A stretch of 64,000 bases of DNA, taken from contig NZ_JAAIVF010000002.1 in NCBI RefSeq assembly GCF_029589495.1, forward strand, positions 434,001 through 498,000, given 5' to 3'. Position numbers and translations under genes: made by a program. Below, piece after piece: positions 33,545-41,485 of the stretch. The stretch's first letter is position 1, and every line of letters begins with the position of its first letter. The DNA is from Speluncibacter jeojiensis (lineage in GTDB: Bacteria; Actinomycetota; Actinomycetes; Mycobacteriales; Mycobacteriaceae). The notes under the pieces are model-generated. The model made no database searches. It had not been told where the DNA came from and saw nothing but the letters and a program-made list of their open reading frames with translations.

Positions 33545-34972
33545 GTGGACGCCACACCGGCCGAGCACATCGCCGACCTCCTCGCGCGCCAGCGTGCGCA
33601 GCGACTGGCCGAGGGCTGCGGCGACGCCGCGTCCCGACGAGTGCGGATCCAGCGGGTCATCGACCTGCTGGTCGAGAACCACCGGACGCTCGTCGAGGCG
33701 ATCGACCTCGACTTCGGCGGCCGGCCCCGCGGGTACTCGATCATGAACGACGTGCTGGGGTCGCTGACCTCGCTCAAGCACGCCCGCGACCACCTCGAGA
33801 CGTGGATGCAGCCCGAGCCTCGTCCGGTCTTCGCACCGTACGACCAGCTGGGCGCGACCGCGCAGGTGCGCTATCAGCCCAAGGGTTCGGTCGGGATCCT
33901 CGGCACCTGGAACGCACCGCTGTTCACGCTGCTGAGCCCGCTCGCGTACGCGCTCGCCGCGGGCAACCGCGCCGTCCTCAAGCCGTCCGAGATCGTCCCG
34001 CGCACCGCGGCGATCCTGGCCGAGCTCTTCGCCGCGCGCGTCGATCCGGCCGACGTCGCGGTCGTCACCGGCGGGCCCGAACTGGCCGACGCGTTCACCC
34101 GTCAGCCGTTCGACCACCTGGTGTTCACCGGTAGTACCGCGGTCGGAAAGTCCGTGATGCGCAACGCCGCCGAGCACCTCGTGCCGGTCACCCTCGAACT
34201 CGGCGGCAAGTCGCCGACGGTGATCGGCCGCAGCGCCGACCTGCCGCAGGCGGCCGAGCGGACGGCGATGGCCAAGGCGAGCAACGCCGGCCAGCTCTGC
34301 GTGAACGCCGATCTGGTCTACGTGCCGCGGGAGCGGCTCGACGAGTTCGCCGCGGACCTGGCGAAGACGTACGGCGAGCTGCTGCCGCAGGTCACCGGCA
34401 ACCCCGACGCGGTCAGTGTCGTCAGCGCCAAGCACCACGCCCGCATCCGCGGCTACCTCGACGACGCCGCGGCACACGGGGCGCGGATCGAGGTCGCTCC
34501 CGCCGACGAGAGCGGTCGGGCCGAGGACCGCCGGCTTCCGCTGCACATCGTCATCGACCCGCCCGCCGACGCGCTGATCATGCGGGAGGAGATCTTCGGC
34601 CCCGCCGTGGTGCTGCTCCCCTACGACACCGTGGAGCAGGTGCTGGCCGACATCAACGCCCGACCGAACCCGTTGGCGCTGTACTACTTCGGCACCGACG
34701 CCGCCGAGAAGCAGCAGGTGCTCGACCACACCCTCTCCGGCGGTGTCACCGTGAACGACCTGATGATGCACCCCGGCCTCGAGGACGCCCCCTTCGGCGG
34801 GGTCGGCGCCTCCGGCATGGGCCACTACCACGGCCGCGAGGGGTTCCTCGAGTTCAGCCACGCCCGCACCGTGTTCGAGGCGCCGCCGAGCGACCTGCGC
34901 CGCGAGTACGGCCTGGTCCCGCCGTACGGGCCGGACTTCGAGTCGATGATGGCCGCCCAGATCACCCCGTAA
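33545..34972 (+). CDS. Aldehyde dehydrogenase, coniferyl-aldehyde type
   Basis: 475 residues from GTG 33545, preceded by AGGGAG. ALDH motifs are complete: SVGILGTWNAPLFTLLSPLA, general-base Glu in TLELGGKSPTVIG and catalytic Cys in SNAGQLCVNADLVY. The N-terminus (RRVRIQRVIDLLVENHRTLV) and the ending GGVGASGMGHYHGREGFLEF are those of coniferyl-aldehyde and fatty-aldehyde dehydrogenases of the short C-terminal class. It converts aldehydes to acids with NAD(P). It is divergent from the alcohol dehydrogenase, making a likely alcohol-to-acid pair. Confidence 0.85.
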   Translation: MDATPAEHIADLLARQRAQRLAEGCGDAASRRVRIQRVIDLLVENHRTLVEAIDLDFGGRPRGYSIMNDVLGSLTSLKHARDHLETWMQPEPRPVFAPYDQLGATAQVRYQPKGSVGILGTWNAPLFTLLSPLAYALAAGNRAVLKPSEIVPRTAAILAELFAARVDPADVAVVTGGPELADAFTRQPFDHLVFTGSTAVGKSVMRNAAEHLVPVTLELGGKSPTVIGRSADLPQAAERTAMAKASNAGQLCVNADLVYVPRERLDEFAADLAKTYGELLPQVTGNPDAVSVVSAKHHARIRGYLDDAAAHGARIEVAPADESGRAEDRRLPLHIVIDPPADALIMREEIFGPAVVLLPYDTVEQVLADINARPNPLALYYFGTDAAEKQQVLDHTLSGGVTVNDLMMHPGLEDAPFGGVGASGMGHYHGREGFLEFSHARTVFEAPPSDLRREYGLVPPYGPDFESMMAAQITP

Positions 34973-34993
34973 CAGGCTCTCTCGCAGCCGGAC

Positions 34994-35557
34994 TCAACCG
35001 AAAAGTTCACACAGGGCGTCTACCCGCGCCCGCTCGCCGGCCGCGGGTAGACGCCCTGCTGCGGCGAGTACGCACATGCCGTGCAAGGCGCTCCAGAACA
35101 CCTCGGCGCGCGCGTCGGCGTCGCCCCGCCCATCATCGACCACGGAGACGAGCAGACCGAAGCCCTCGCGCAACACCGGCGGCGTCGACTCGTGGGCGAA
35201 CTTCAGACCCGACCGCATCGAGAACATCGCCTCATACGTCGCGGGGTTGTCGGCCGCGAAGCCTCGGTACGCCTCGACGACGACGCGCAGCCGGTCACGG
35301 CCCTGCGCACCCTCGACCGCCGCGCGCATAACCCTAGTGAAGTCGTGAAACCCTTCCAGGACAACGGCATTGACGATGTCGTCCCGCCCGCCGGGGAAGT
35401 GCCCGTAGAGCACCGGCGGACTGTACTCGATCTCGTCGGCCAGGCGCCGGATCGTCACCGCGGCCCAGCCCTCCTCCTCGGCGATCGCCCGCGCACCAGT
35501 GACGATCCGGCCCTCGCGCTCCTGACGCTCTCGCACCTTGCGTTCCCTGACTCCCAC
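34994..35557 (-). CDS. TetR-family regulator (WHG-type C-terminus)
   Basis: 187 residues with a TetR HTH (GRIVTGARAIAEEEGWAAVT then IRRLADEIEYSPPVLYGHFP) and a C-terminal ligand domain containing FWSALHGMCVLAAAGRL, the WHG-type signature. It is divergent from a small DUF4267 membrane protein gene. The intergenic region has GATAGACA and TGTTT/GATGACTGT-like half sites that could be its operator. It probably represses that gene. Confidence 0.83.
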   Translation of the reverse strand: MGVRERKVRERQEREGRIVTGARAIAEEEGWAAVTIRRLADEIEYSPPVLYGHFPGGRDDIVNAVVLEGFHDFTRVMRAAVEGAQGRDRLRVVVEAYRGFAADNPATYEAMFSMRSGLKFAHESTPPVLREGFGLLVSVVDDGRGDADARAEVFWSALHGMCVLAAAGRLPAAGERARVDALCELFG

Positions 35558-35638
35558 AGTTCAGATCCTAACAGTGATAGACAAACAGTCATCGTTATCT
35601 TAATGTCGTTAAAAAGCCTTCCAACGAAAGGATCTCAG

Positions 35639-36007
35639 ATGCTCTCCTGGATCGGACTCGTCGTCAGCTGGATCGGAGCGCTCGGCATCATCGGTGTCGG
35701 GATCGCCTACCTCGCGAAAAGCGCCAGTAACGCCGCCGGCTTCGGACTTCCGGTCCTCCCCGCTGCCGAGGCTCGCGGATGGTGGCAGGTCAAGGGGATT
35801 CGCGACGTCGCCACCGGCGTGCTGGTCATCGTCTTCACCTTCGCGGCGCGCGACGCACTGCCGCTGCTCGTGCTGCTGCTCGCGATCATCCCGTTCGGCG
35901 ACATGGGCATCGTGCTGTCCAACCGCGGCAACCGGGCCACCGCGTTCGCCGTCCACGGCGCCACCGCAGCGGCGATGATCGTCGCGGCGGGGCTGCTCTG
36001 GGCCTGA
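35639..36007 (+). CDS. Small DUF4267-type membrane protein
   Basis: 122 residues from ATG 35639 after GAAAGGA. Four membrane segments: VVSWIGALGIIGVGIAYL, VATGVLVIVFTFAARDALPL, LLLLAIIPFGDMGIVL and TAAAMIVAAGLLWA. The KGIRDVATGVLV and PFGDMGIVLSNRGN segments fit DUF4267. The function is unknown; such proteins are commonly controlled by an adjacent TetR repressor, as here. Confidence 0.75.
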   Translation: MLSWIGLVVSWIGALGIIGVGIAYLAKSASNAAGFGLPVLPAAEARGWWQVKGIRDVATGVLVIVFTFAARDALPLLVLLLAIIPFGDMGIVLSNRGNRATAFAVHGATAAAMIVAAGLLWA

Positions 36008-36050
36008 CCGCACTCGCATGATCACCGCGCCCATCGACCCGGAGGTAACC

Positions 36051-36563
36051 ATGTCCGACCACCCGCAGCACGCCGAACCGGTCCGCGCACAGGACCTCGA
36101 GGTCGTCGGCAACGACGCGACCTCGATGCACCTCCTGATGGACGCGTCCGACACCGCCGGCGCGCTGAGCACCCTCGAGGTGCGCCTCGGCCGGGGCGCG
36201 GACGGCGCCGCACCGCACTTCCACACCCGCTCGTCCGAGCTGTTCTACTTGCTCGAGGGAGAACTGCAGGTGATGACGGGCGACCGGATCACCAGCCTCG
36301 CCGCCGGCGACTCGCTGGTGGTCCCGCGCCTGATGCCACACGCGTTCGGCGCCACCGCCGACGCGGCCGCCCGCGTGCTGATCGTGCTGACCCCCGGCGT
36401 CGAGCGGTTCGAGTACTTCCGGCTGCTGGCCCGCATCCAGTCCGGGGAGGCCACCCTTGCCGACCTCGCCGCGGCGCAGGACGAATACGACAACCACTTC
36501 GTCGACGCACCCGCATGGTGGCAGGAGCGGGCGCGGCTTCGCGGGGCCTCGGCCCAAGGCTGA
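36051..36563 (+). CDS. Cupin-domain protein
   Basis: 170 residues from ATG 36051, with GGAGG six bases upstream. The single cupin shows HFHTRSSELFYLLEGELQVM, where His, His and Glu are metal ligands, and DSLVVPRLMPHAFGATAD, the second motif. It ends DAPAWWQERARLRG. Such small cupins act as dioxygenases, isomerases or binding proteins; the substrate cannot be read. It follows the DUF4267 gene by 43 bases and may share its control. Confidence 0.8.
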   Translation: MSDHPQHAEPVRAQDLEVVGNDATSMHLLMDASDTAGALSTLEVRLGRGADGAAPHFHTRSSELFYLLEGELQVMTGDRITSLAAGDSLVVPRLMPHAFGATADAAARVLIVLTPGVERFEYFRLLARIQSGEATLADLAAAQDEYDNHFVDAPAWWQERARLRGASAQG

Positions 36564-36614
36564 CAGCCCGACCGCGCGGCGACCCGGATACGGCGCAGGG
36601 CTACCGTGACCTGC

Positions 36615-37022
36615 ATGAAGAAGTTCCACCCCGCCCTCGCCGCCTCCGTCGTCGCCGACGTCGTCCTGATCCTGCTGTTCGCCGCGCTCGGGCGGAACAG
36701 TCACGACGAATCCGAGGCGCTGGCCGGGCTATGGCACACCGCGTGGCCGTTCCTGGCCGGACTCGCGATCGGCTGGGTGGTGGTCGCCGGATGGCGCCGG
36801 CCCACCGCGCTGGCGCCGACAGGGCTCGCCGCCTGGATCGGCACGGTGGCCGGCGGCATGATCCTGCGGGTCGTCGTCGGTCAGGGCACGGCGTTCAGTT
36901 TCATCATCGTCGCGACCTGCTTCGTCGGCCTGTTCCTGATGGGCTGGCGGGCGGTGTATCTGTTCGTGGGCCGCCGCGTGCGCGATCACCGCCGCCGCGA
37001 CGAGCACCGGTTGTCCGCATGA
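36615..37022 (+). CDS. DUF3054-type membrane protein
   Basis: 135 residues from ATG 36615; GTG 36606 is an in-frame alternative. Four membrane segments: ASVVADVVLILLFAALG with the family-like GRNSHDESEAL loop, TAWPFLAGLAIGWVVVAGW, WIGTVAGGMILRVVVGQGTA and FIIVATCFVGLFLMGWRA. It has a positively charged tail. The function is unknown. Its stop overlaps the ATG of the next gene (ATGA), implying coupled translation. Confidence 0.8.
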   Translation: MKKFHPALAASVVADVVLILLFAALGRNSHDESEALAGLWHTAWPFLAGLAIGWVVVAGWRRPTALAPTGLAAWIGTVAGGMILRVVVGQGTAFSFIIVATCFVGLFLMGWRAVYLFVGRRVRDHRRRDEHRLSA

Positions 37023-37852
37023 GGATCTTCCTCGCGGGCGCGTCCGGGGTGATCGGGCGACGGCTGGTGCCGGCGCTGACCGGCGCCGGCCACGAGGTGT
37101 GGGGCACCACCCGCAGGCCCGACCGCACCGCCGCCATCGCCGCCGCCGGGGCGCGGCCGGTGCTGCTGGACGCGCTCGACGCCGAGGCGGTGCGGGCCGC
37201 CGTCGCCGGCTGCGCACCCGACGTCGTCATCCACCAGCTGACCGACCTCGCGAGCCGGGACTTCGCGGCCAATTCCCGGATCCGCGAGCAGGCCACCCGC
37301 AACCTCGTCGACGCCGCACGCACCGCGGGCATCGAACGCCTGCTCGCCCAGTCCATCGCCTTCGTCCACCCGGACGGCACGCGACCGGCAACCGAGCAGG
37401 ACCCGATCGACGACGACCCGGCCCGCGCGGTGACCCTCGACGGCGTACGCGCGCTCGAGTCCACGGTCGCGGAGATCGAGCAGTCAGTGATCCTGCGCTA
37501 CGGCATGCTCTACGGCCCCGGAACCTGGTACGCGCCGGACGGCCTGATGGCCGAGCAGGCGCATGCCGGCACGCTGCCCGCGGGCCCCGAGGTGACCAGC
37601 TTCGTGCACGTCGACGACGCCGTCGACGCCACGGTCGCGGCGTTGGACTGGCCGGCAGGGATCGTCAACATCGTCGACGACGAGCCGGCCTCCGGACGAG
37701 ACTGGGCGCCGGTGTTCGCCGCCGCCGTGGGCGCCCCCGCCCCCGAGCCCACCGACGACGGTCCGATCGGCCGCCCGATCTCGAACGCGTTGGCGCGCAG
37801 CAGGGGCTGGTCTCCGCGCCACTCCACGTGGCGCACCGGCTTCACCGCCTGA
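37019..37852 (+). CDS. NAD(P)-dependent epimerase/reductase (extended SDR)
   Basis: 277 residues. The N-terminal dinucleotide motif is MRIFLAGASGVIGRRLVPAL followed by GTTRRPDR. The middle reads VDAARTAGIERLLAQSIAFV and RYGMLYGPGTWYAPDGLMAE, with FVHVDDAVDATVAAL, as in atypical extended SDRs. The usual Tyr-x3-Lys catalytic pair is not obvious, so it may be an atypical reductase or a binding protein. Coupled to the DUF3054 gene by a 4-base overlap. Confidence 0.78.
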   Translation: MRIFLAGASGVIGRRLVPALTGAGHEVWGTTRRPDRTAAIAAAGARPVLLDALDAEAVRAAVAGCAPDVVIHQLTDLASRDFAANSRIREQATRNLVDAARTAGIERLLAQSIAFVHPDGTRPATEQDPIDDDPARAVTLDGVRALESTVAEIEQSVILRYGMLYGPGTWYAPDGLMAEQAHAGTLPAGPEVTSFVHVDDAVDATVAALDWPAGIVNIVDDEPASGRDWAPVFAAAVGAPAPEPTDDGPIGRPISNALARSRGWSPRHSTWRTGFTA

Positions 37853-37907
37853 CCGGGTCCGGTCACTTCCCCGACGCGCCGCGCGCCGCAGTGCCAGAGT
37901 TTGTAGC

Positions 37908-39383
37908 GTGACCACCACCGAGACGAGGCCCGAGGGCGACCGTCCGCCGGGCGACCGCGCCTTCTTCGGCCAGCCGATGGGTCTGGCGAACCTGTTCGGC
38001 GTCGAGATGTGGGAACGCTTCTCGTTCTATGGGATGCAGGGCATCCTGCTGATCTACCTCTACTACTCGGCCGACCAGGGCGGGCTGGGCATCTCACAGG
38101 CCACCGCGACCAGCATCGTCGGCGCATACGGTGGGCTCGTCTACCTCGCGACGATCCTCGGCGGCTGGGTGGCCGACCGCGTGCTCGGCTCCGAGCGCAC
38201 CCTGTTCTACAGCGCGGTGCTGATCATGATCGGCCACATCGCGCTCTCGGTGCTCCCCGGGCTCACCGGCGTGGGCGTCGGTCTGGTCTGCGTCGCGATC
38301 GGCAGCGGCGGCCTCAAGGCCAACGCCACCTCGATCGTCGGCGACCTCTACGACGAGACCGACAAGCGCCGCGACGCCGGGTTCTCGCTGTTCTACATGG
38401 GCATCAACATCGGCGCGCTGGTGGGACCGCTGCTGACCGGCCTCGCACAGGAGAAGCTGGGCTTCCACTACGGTTTCGGGCTGGCCGCGATCGGCATGGC
38501 GCTGGGTCTGATCCAGTACACGATCTTCCGCAAGAACCTCGGCGGCATCGGCAAGCGGCCGACCGACCCGCTGCCCGCGGCGCTTCGCCTCCGCTACGGC
38601 GCGGCGGCGCTGGTCGTGCTGATCGCGCTGGCCGTGCTGATCGCGGCCGGCGTGATCCACGCCTCCAACCTGGCGAACATCACGGTCGGGGTCTCGATCT
38701 TCGCCGCGATCTGCTATTTCGTGGTCATCCTCGCGAGCCGCCAGGTGGACCGGATCGAACGCCGCCGGGTGATCGCCTTCATCCCGCTGTTCATCGCCAG
38801 CGTCGCGTTCTGGTCGCTGTTCCAGCAGATCTTCACCGTGCTGACCATCTACGCCGACAAGCGGATGAACCGCGACATCTTCGGCTGGACGTTCCCGGTG
38901 TCGTGGGTGCAGTCGATCGAACCGGTCTGGGTGATCGCGCTGGCGCCGGTGTTCGCGGCGATGTGGGACAAGCTCGGCGACCGCCAGCCGTCGACCCCGA
39001 TCAAGTTCGCCCTGGGCACCGCCGGGATGGGCGTCGCGTTCCTGCTGTTCCTGCCGCTGACCGGCAGCGGGCCCAACAGCGTGCCGGTCATCGCGGTCAT
39101 CGCGATCCTCGCAGTGTTCGCCGTCTCCGAATTGCTGCTCTCGCCGGTCGGGCTGTCGCTGGCGACCAAGCTCGCGCCCAAGGCGTTCCACACCCAGATG
39201 GTCGCCCTGTTCTTCCTGTCGGTGGCCCTCGGCACCGCGCTGTCGGGCTCGCTGGCCGGGTACTACGACGAGAACAACGAGTTCCCGTACTTCCTGTGGC
39301 TCGGCGTGGTCGCGGTCGCCATCGGCGTCGTGCTGACGTTGATCGCCCGCCCGATCCGCACGCTCATGGGCGGCGTGCGCTGA
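37908..39383 (+). CDS. POT-family proton-coupled di-/tripeptide transporter
   Basis: 491 residues with about 14 membrane segments. The POT signatures are clear: the N-terminal GVEMWERFSFYGMQGILLIY (E-x2-ER-F-x-YY-type proton site) and FSLFYMGINIGALVGPLLTG (PTR2 signature). The middle contains FWSLFQQIFTVLTIYADKRM. It imports di- and tripeptides with protons. It is convergent with yeiH, with only five bases between stops. Confidence 0.88.
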   Translation: MTTTETRPEGDRPPGDRAFFGQPMGLANLFGVEMWERFSFYGMQGILLIYLYYSADQGGLGISQATATSIVGAYGGLVYLATILGGWVADRVLGSERTLFYSAVLIMIGHIALSVLPGLTGVGVGLVCVAIGSGGLKANATSIVGDLYDETDKRRDAGFSLFYMGINIGALVGPLLTGLAQEKLGFHYGFGLAAIGMALGLIQYTIFRKNLGGIGKRPTDPLPAALRLRYGAAALVVLIALAVLIAAGVIHASNLANITVGVSIFAAICYFVVILASRQVDRIERRRVIAFIPLFIASVAFWSLFQQIFTVLTIYADKRMNRDIFGWTFPVSWVQSIEPVWVIALAPVFAAMWDKLGDRQPSTPIKFALGTAGMGVAFLLFLPLTGSGPNSVPVIAVIAILAVFAVSELLLSPVGLSLATKLAPKAFHTQMVALFFLSVALGTALSGSLAGYYDENNEFPYFLWLGVVAVAIGVVLTLIARPIRTLMGGVR

Positions 39384-39388
39384 GCGGC

Positions 39389-40429
39389 TCAGCCCACCAG
39401 CAGCACCCCGACCAGCGCGATCGACATCACCCACACGGTCGACAGCAGCGCCATCACGAACGGCTTCGCACCGACCTTCCGCATCGTCGCGACCTGCACG
39501 CCGGCCCCCAGCGCGAACATCGCAGCGGTCAGCAGCGCGGTCTCGACGAACTTGCCGGCGCCGAGCACGGCGTCCGGCAGGACCCCGGTCGAGCGCAGCG
39601 CGACCATCGCGATGAACATCGCCACGAACAGCGGGATGATCGGCGGCCGCTTGCTGCCTGCGGGCAGTCCCTCGGCCGACCGCCGCTGCCGCAGGCTGAG
39701 CACCGCCATCACCGGCGCGAGCATCAGCACCCGCGCCAGCTTGACCACCACCGCGACCGCCAGCGCGCCACCGCCGATCGCGCCCGCGGTGGCGACCACC
39801 TGCGCGACCTCGTGCACCGAACCGCCGGCCCACAGCCCGGCCTGCTTCGAACCGAAGCCGAACAGGTCGGACAGCGCGGGAATGATCGGGATCATCAGCG
39901 TGCCGAAGATGATGACCAGCGCGACCGCGGTGACGACCTCTTCCTCCTCGGCCTGGACCACGCCGTCGACGGCGGCCGCCGCGGCCGCACCGCAGATCGA
40001 GAACCCGCAGGCGATCAGGATCCGCTGGGTCCAGCTCAGGCCCAGCAGCTTGCCGATGAACATCGACCCGGTGATGCCGAGCCCGACGATCGCGACGACC
40101 ATCACGATCACGCCCCAGCCGAGGCCGAGGATCTGGCTGAACATCAACTGCAGGCCGAGCAGCGCCACCCCGGCGCGCAGCAGCCGCTTCGCCGAGAACT
40201 GCAGCCCCGGCTGCAGTCGCTGCGGCAGGTGCACGACGTTCGCCATCACCGCGCCGAGGATGATCGCGATCAGCAGCGGGCTCACCGCCGGCAGGAAGTG
40301 GTTGGCGATCATCGCGACCGCCGTCGCCAGCACGCAGACGGCCAGACCGGGGAGCAGCGCGGCGGACAACGCGGGCGGCCCTGCTTGCGGGCGGACCGGT
40401 GTGCCGGCGGGCTTCGTTTGCGTCGTCAT
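39389..40429 (-). CDS. yeiH: YeiH-family putative anion (sulfate) exporter
   Basis: 346 residues from ATG 40429. About ten membrane segments in the YeiH/UPF0324 pattern: SPLLIAIILGAVMANVVHLP, GVALLGLQLMFSQILGLGWG, RILIACGFSICGAAAAAAVD and AGLWAGGSVHEVAQVVATAG (family hallmark). The family is predicted to move sulfate, sulfite or related anions. It is divergent from a LysR regulator, as in many YeiH/YeiE pairs. Confidence 0.83.
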   Translation of the reverse strand: MTTQTKPAGTPVRPQAGPPALSAALLPGLAVCVLATAVAMIANHFLPAVSPLLIAIILGAVMANVVHLPQRLQPGLQFSAKRLLRAGVALLGLQLMFSQILGLGWGVIVMVVAIVGLGITGSMFIGKLLGLSWTQRILIACGFSICGAAAAAAVDGVVQAEEEEVVTAVALVIIFGTLMIPIIPALSDLFGFGSKQAGLWAGGSVHEVAQVVATAGAIGGGALAVAVVVKLARVLMLAPVMAVLSLRQRRSAEGLPAGSKRPPIIPLFVAMFIAMVALRSTGVLPDAVLGAGKFVETALLTAAMFALGAGVQVATMRKVGAKPFVMALLSTVWVMSIALVGVLLVG

Positions 40430-40499
40430 GGTGATCAGGGTCGTCCGGCCGAGCGTCGCCCAGTAGTCCCCAGTTTCACATGAGGTCATACAAGCTTGA

Positions 40500-40521
40500 T
40501 ATGACTCAGCCATGAGTCATA
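40500..40521. promoter_or_regulatory. LysR-type operator between yeiH and its regulator
   Basis: TATGACTC (40500-40507) and GAGTCATA (40514-40521) are perfect 8-bp arms around six bases, containing T-N11-A. A related half site, GAGGTCATACA, lies just upstream near 40482. The site is ten bases before the LysR start. Confidence 0.65.
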
Positions 40522-40531
40522 CATTTTCTGC

Positions 40532-41485
40532 ATGACTGACACGTGGCCCGACCTGCTCGTCCTGCAGCTGCTGGTGGGGGTCGACGACCACGGCGGGCTC
40601 GGTGCTGCCGCGCGGGCGGCCGGCGTCGCGCAGCCGAATGCGAGCCGGGCGATCAAGTCGTTCGAGCGCCGGCTGGGCACCCCGCTGCTGGTGCGCAGCC
40701 CCCGCGGATCCACGCTCACCCCGCAGGGCACGGTGATCGCGCACTGGGCCCGCCGGGTGCTGACCGCGGCGACCGAGCTGCTGGACGCCGCCGCGTCGCT
40801 GCGCGCCGAGCAGGCCCCCGAGCTGACGGTCGGGGCCTCGATGACCATCGCCGAGTACCTGGTCCCGGGTTGGCTCGGCGAGCTGCGCCGGCGCCATGCG
40901 GAGGTGCAGATCCACCTGCAGGTGCACAACTCGACGCAGATCTTCGAGCTGGTCGCCGCCGGCGCCTGCGACCTGGGGTTCGTCGAGTCGCCGACGGTGC
41001 CGTCGACACTGCACGCCGCGACGCTGCACAGCGCGACCGTCGCGCACGACCGGCTGGTGGTGGTCGTGCGGGCGGACCATCCGTGGACGCGGCGACGCCG
41101 CCCGCTGACCGTCGCCGAACTCGCCGCGACACCGCTGGTGGTCCGCGAGCCCGGCTCGGGCACCCGCACCACCCTCGACGTCGCGCTGATCGACCACGCG
41201 CGCCCGGCGCCGCTGCTGGAGCTCGGCAGCAGCGCGGCGGTGCGCACCTCGATCCTGGCCGGTGTCGGCCCCGCGGTGCTCAGCACCTTCGCGGTCGAGG
41301 ATCAGGTGCGCTCCGGCGAACTGCGGGTCGTCGATGTCGACGGCCTCGACCTCGGCCGCACGCTGCGCGCGGTGTGGCGGGGTGCGCGGCGGCTCGACGG
41401 GCCGGCCGGCGAACTGGTGACGATCGCGCGGCGGGCGCCGGCTAGCCCGGCTGGTTCGGGCGCAGGAACTGGTTCGCCACGATGA
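40532..41485 (+). CDS. LysR-family transcriptional regulator
   Basis: 317 residues with the N-terminal LysR winged HTH (GGLGAAARAAGVAQPNASRA then IKSFERRLGTPLLVRSPRGS) and an effector-binding domain (LTVGASMTIAEYLVPGWLGE). It resembles YeiE/CysL-like regulators paired with YeiH exporters. It probably activates the divergent yeiH through the 40500-40521 dyad in response to a sulfur anion; the ligand is inferred from the pairing. The last 44 bases overlap the convergent PBP gene. Confidence 0.85.
   Translation: MTDTWPDLLVLQLLVGVDDHGGLGAAARAAGVAQPNASRAIKSFERRLGTPLLVRSPRGSTLTPQGTVIAHWARRVLTAATELLDAAASLRAEQAPELTVGASMTIAEYLVPGWLGELRRRHAEVQIHLQVHNSTQIFELVAAGACDLGFVESPTVPSTLHAATLHSATVAHDRLVVVVRADHPWTRRRRPLTVAELAATPLVVREPGSGTRTTLDVALIDHARPAPLLELGSSAAVRTSILAGVGPAVLSTFAVEDQVRSGELRVVDVDGLDLGRTLRAVWRGARRLDGPAGELVTIARRAPASPAGSGAGTGSPR

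Noticed and set aside
38009-40483. 824-residue plus-strand ORF spanning the POT and yeiH genes
   Set aside because: Arg/Pro/His/Gln-rich frame-shadow of two recognisable transporter genes.
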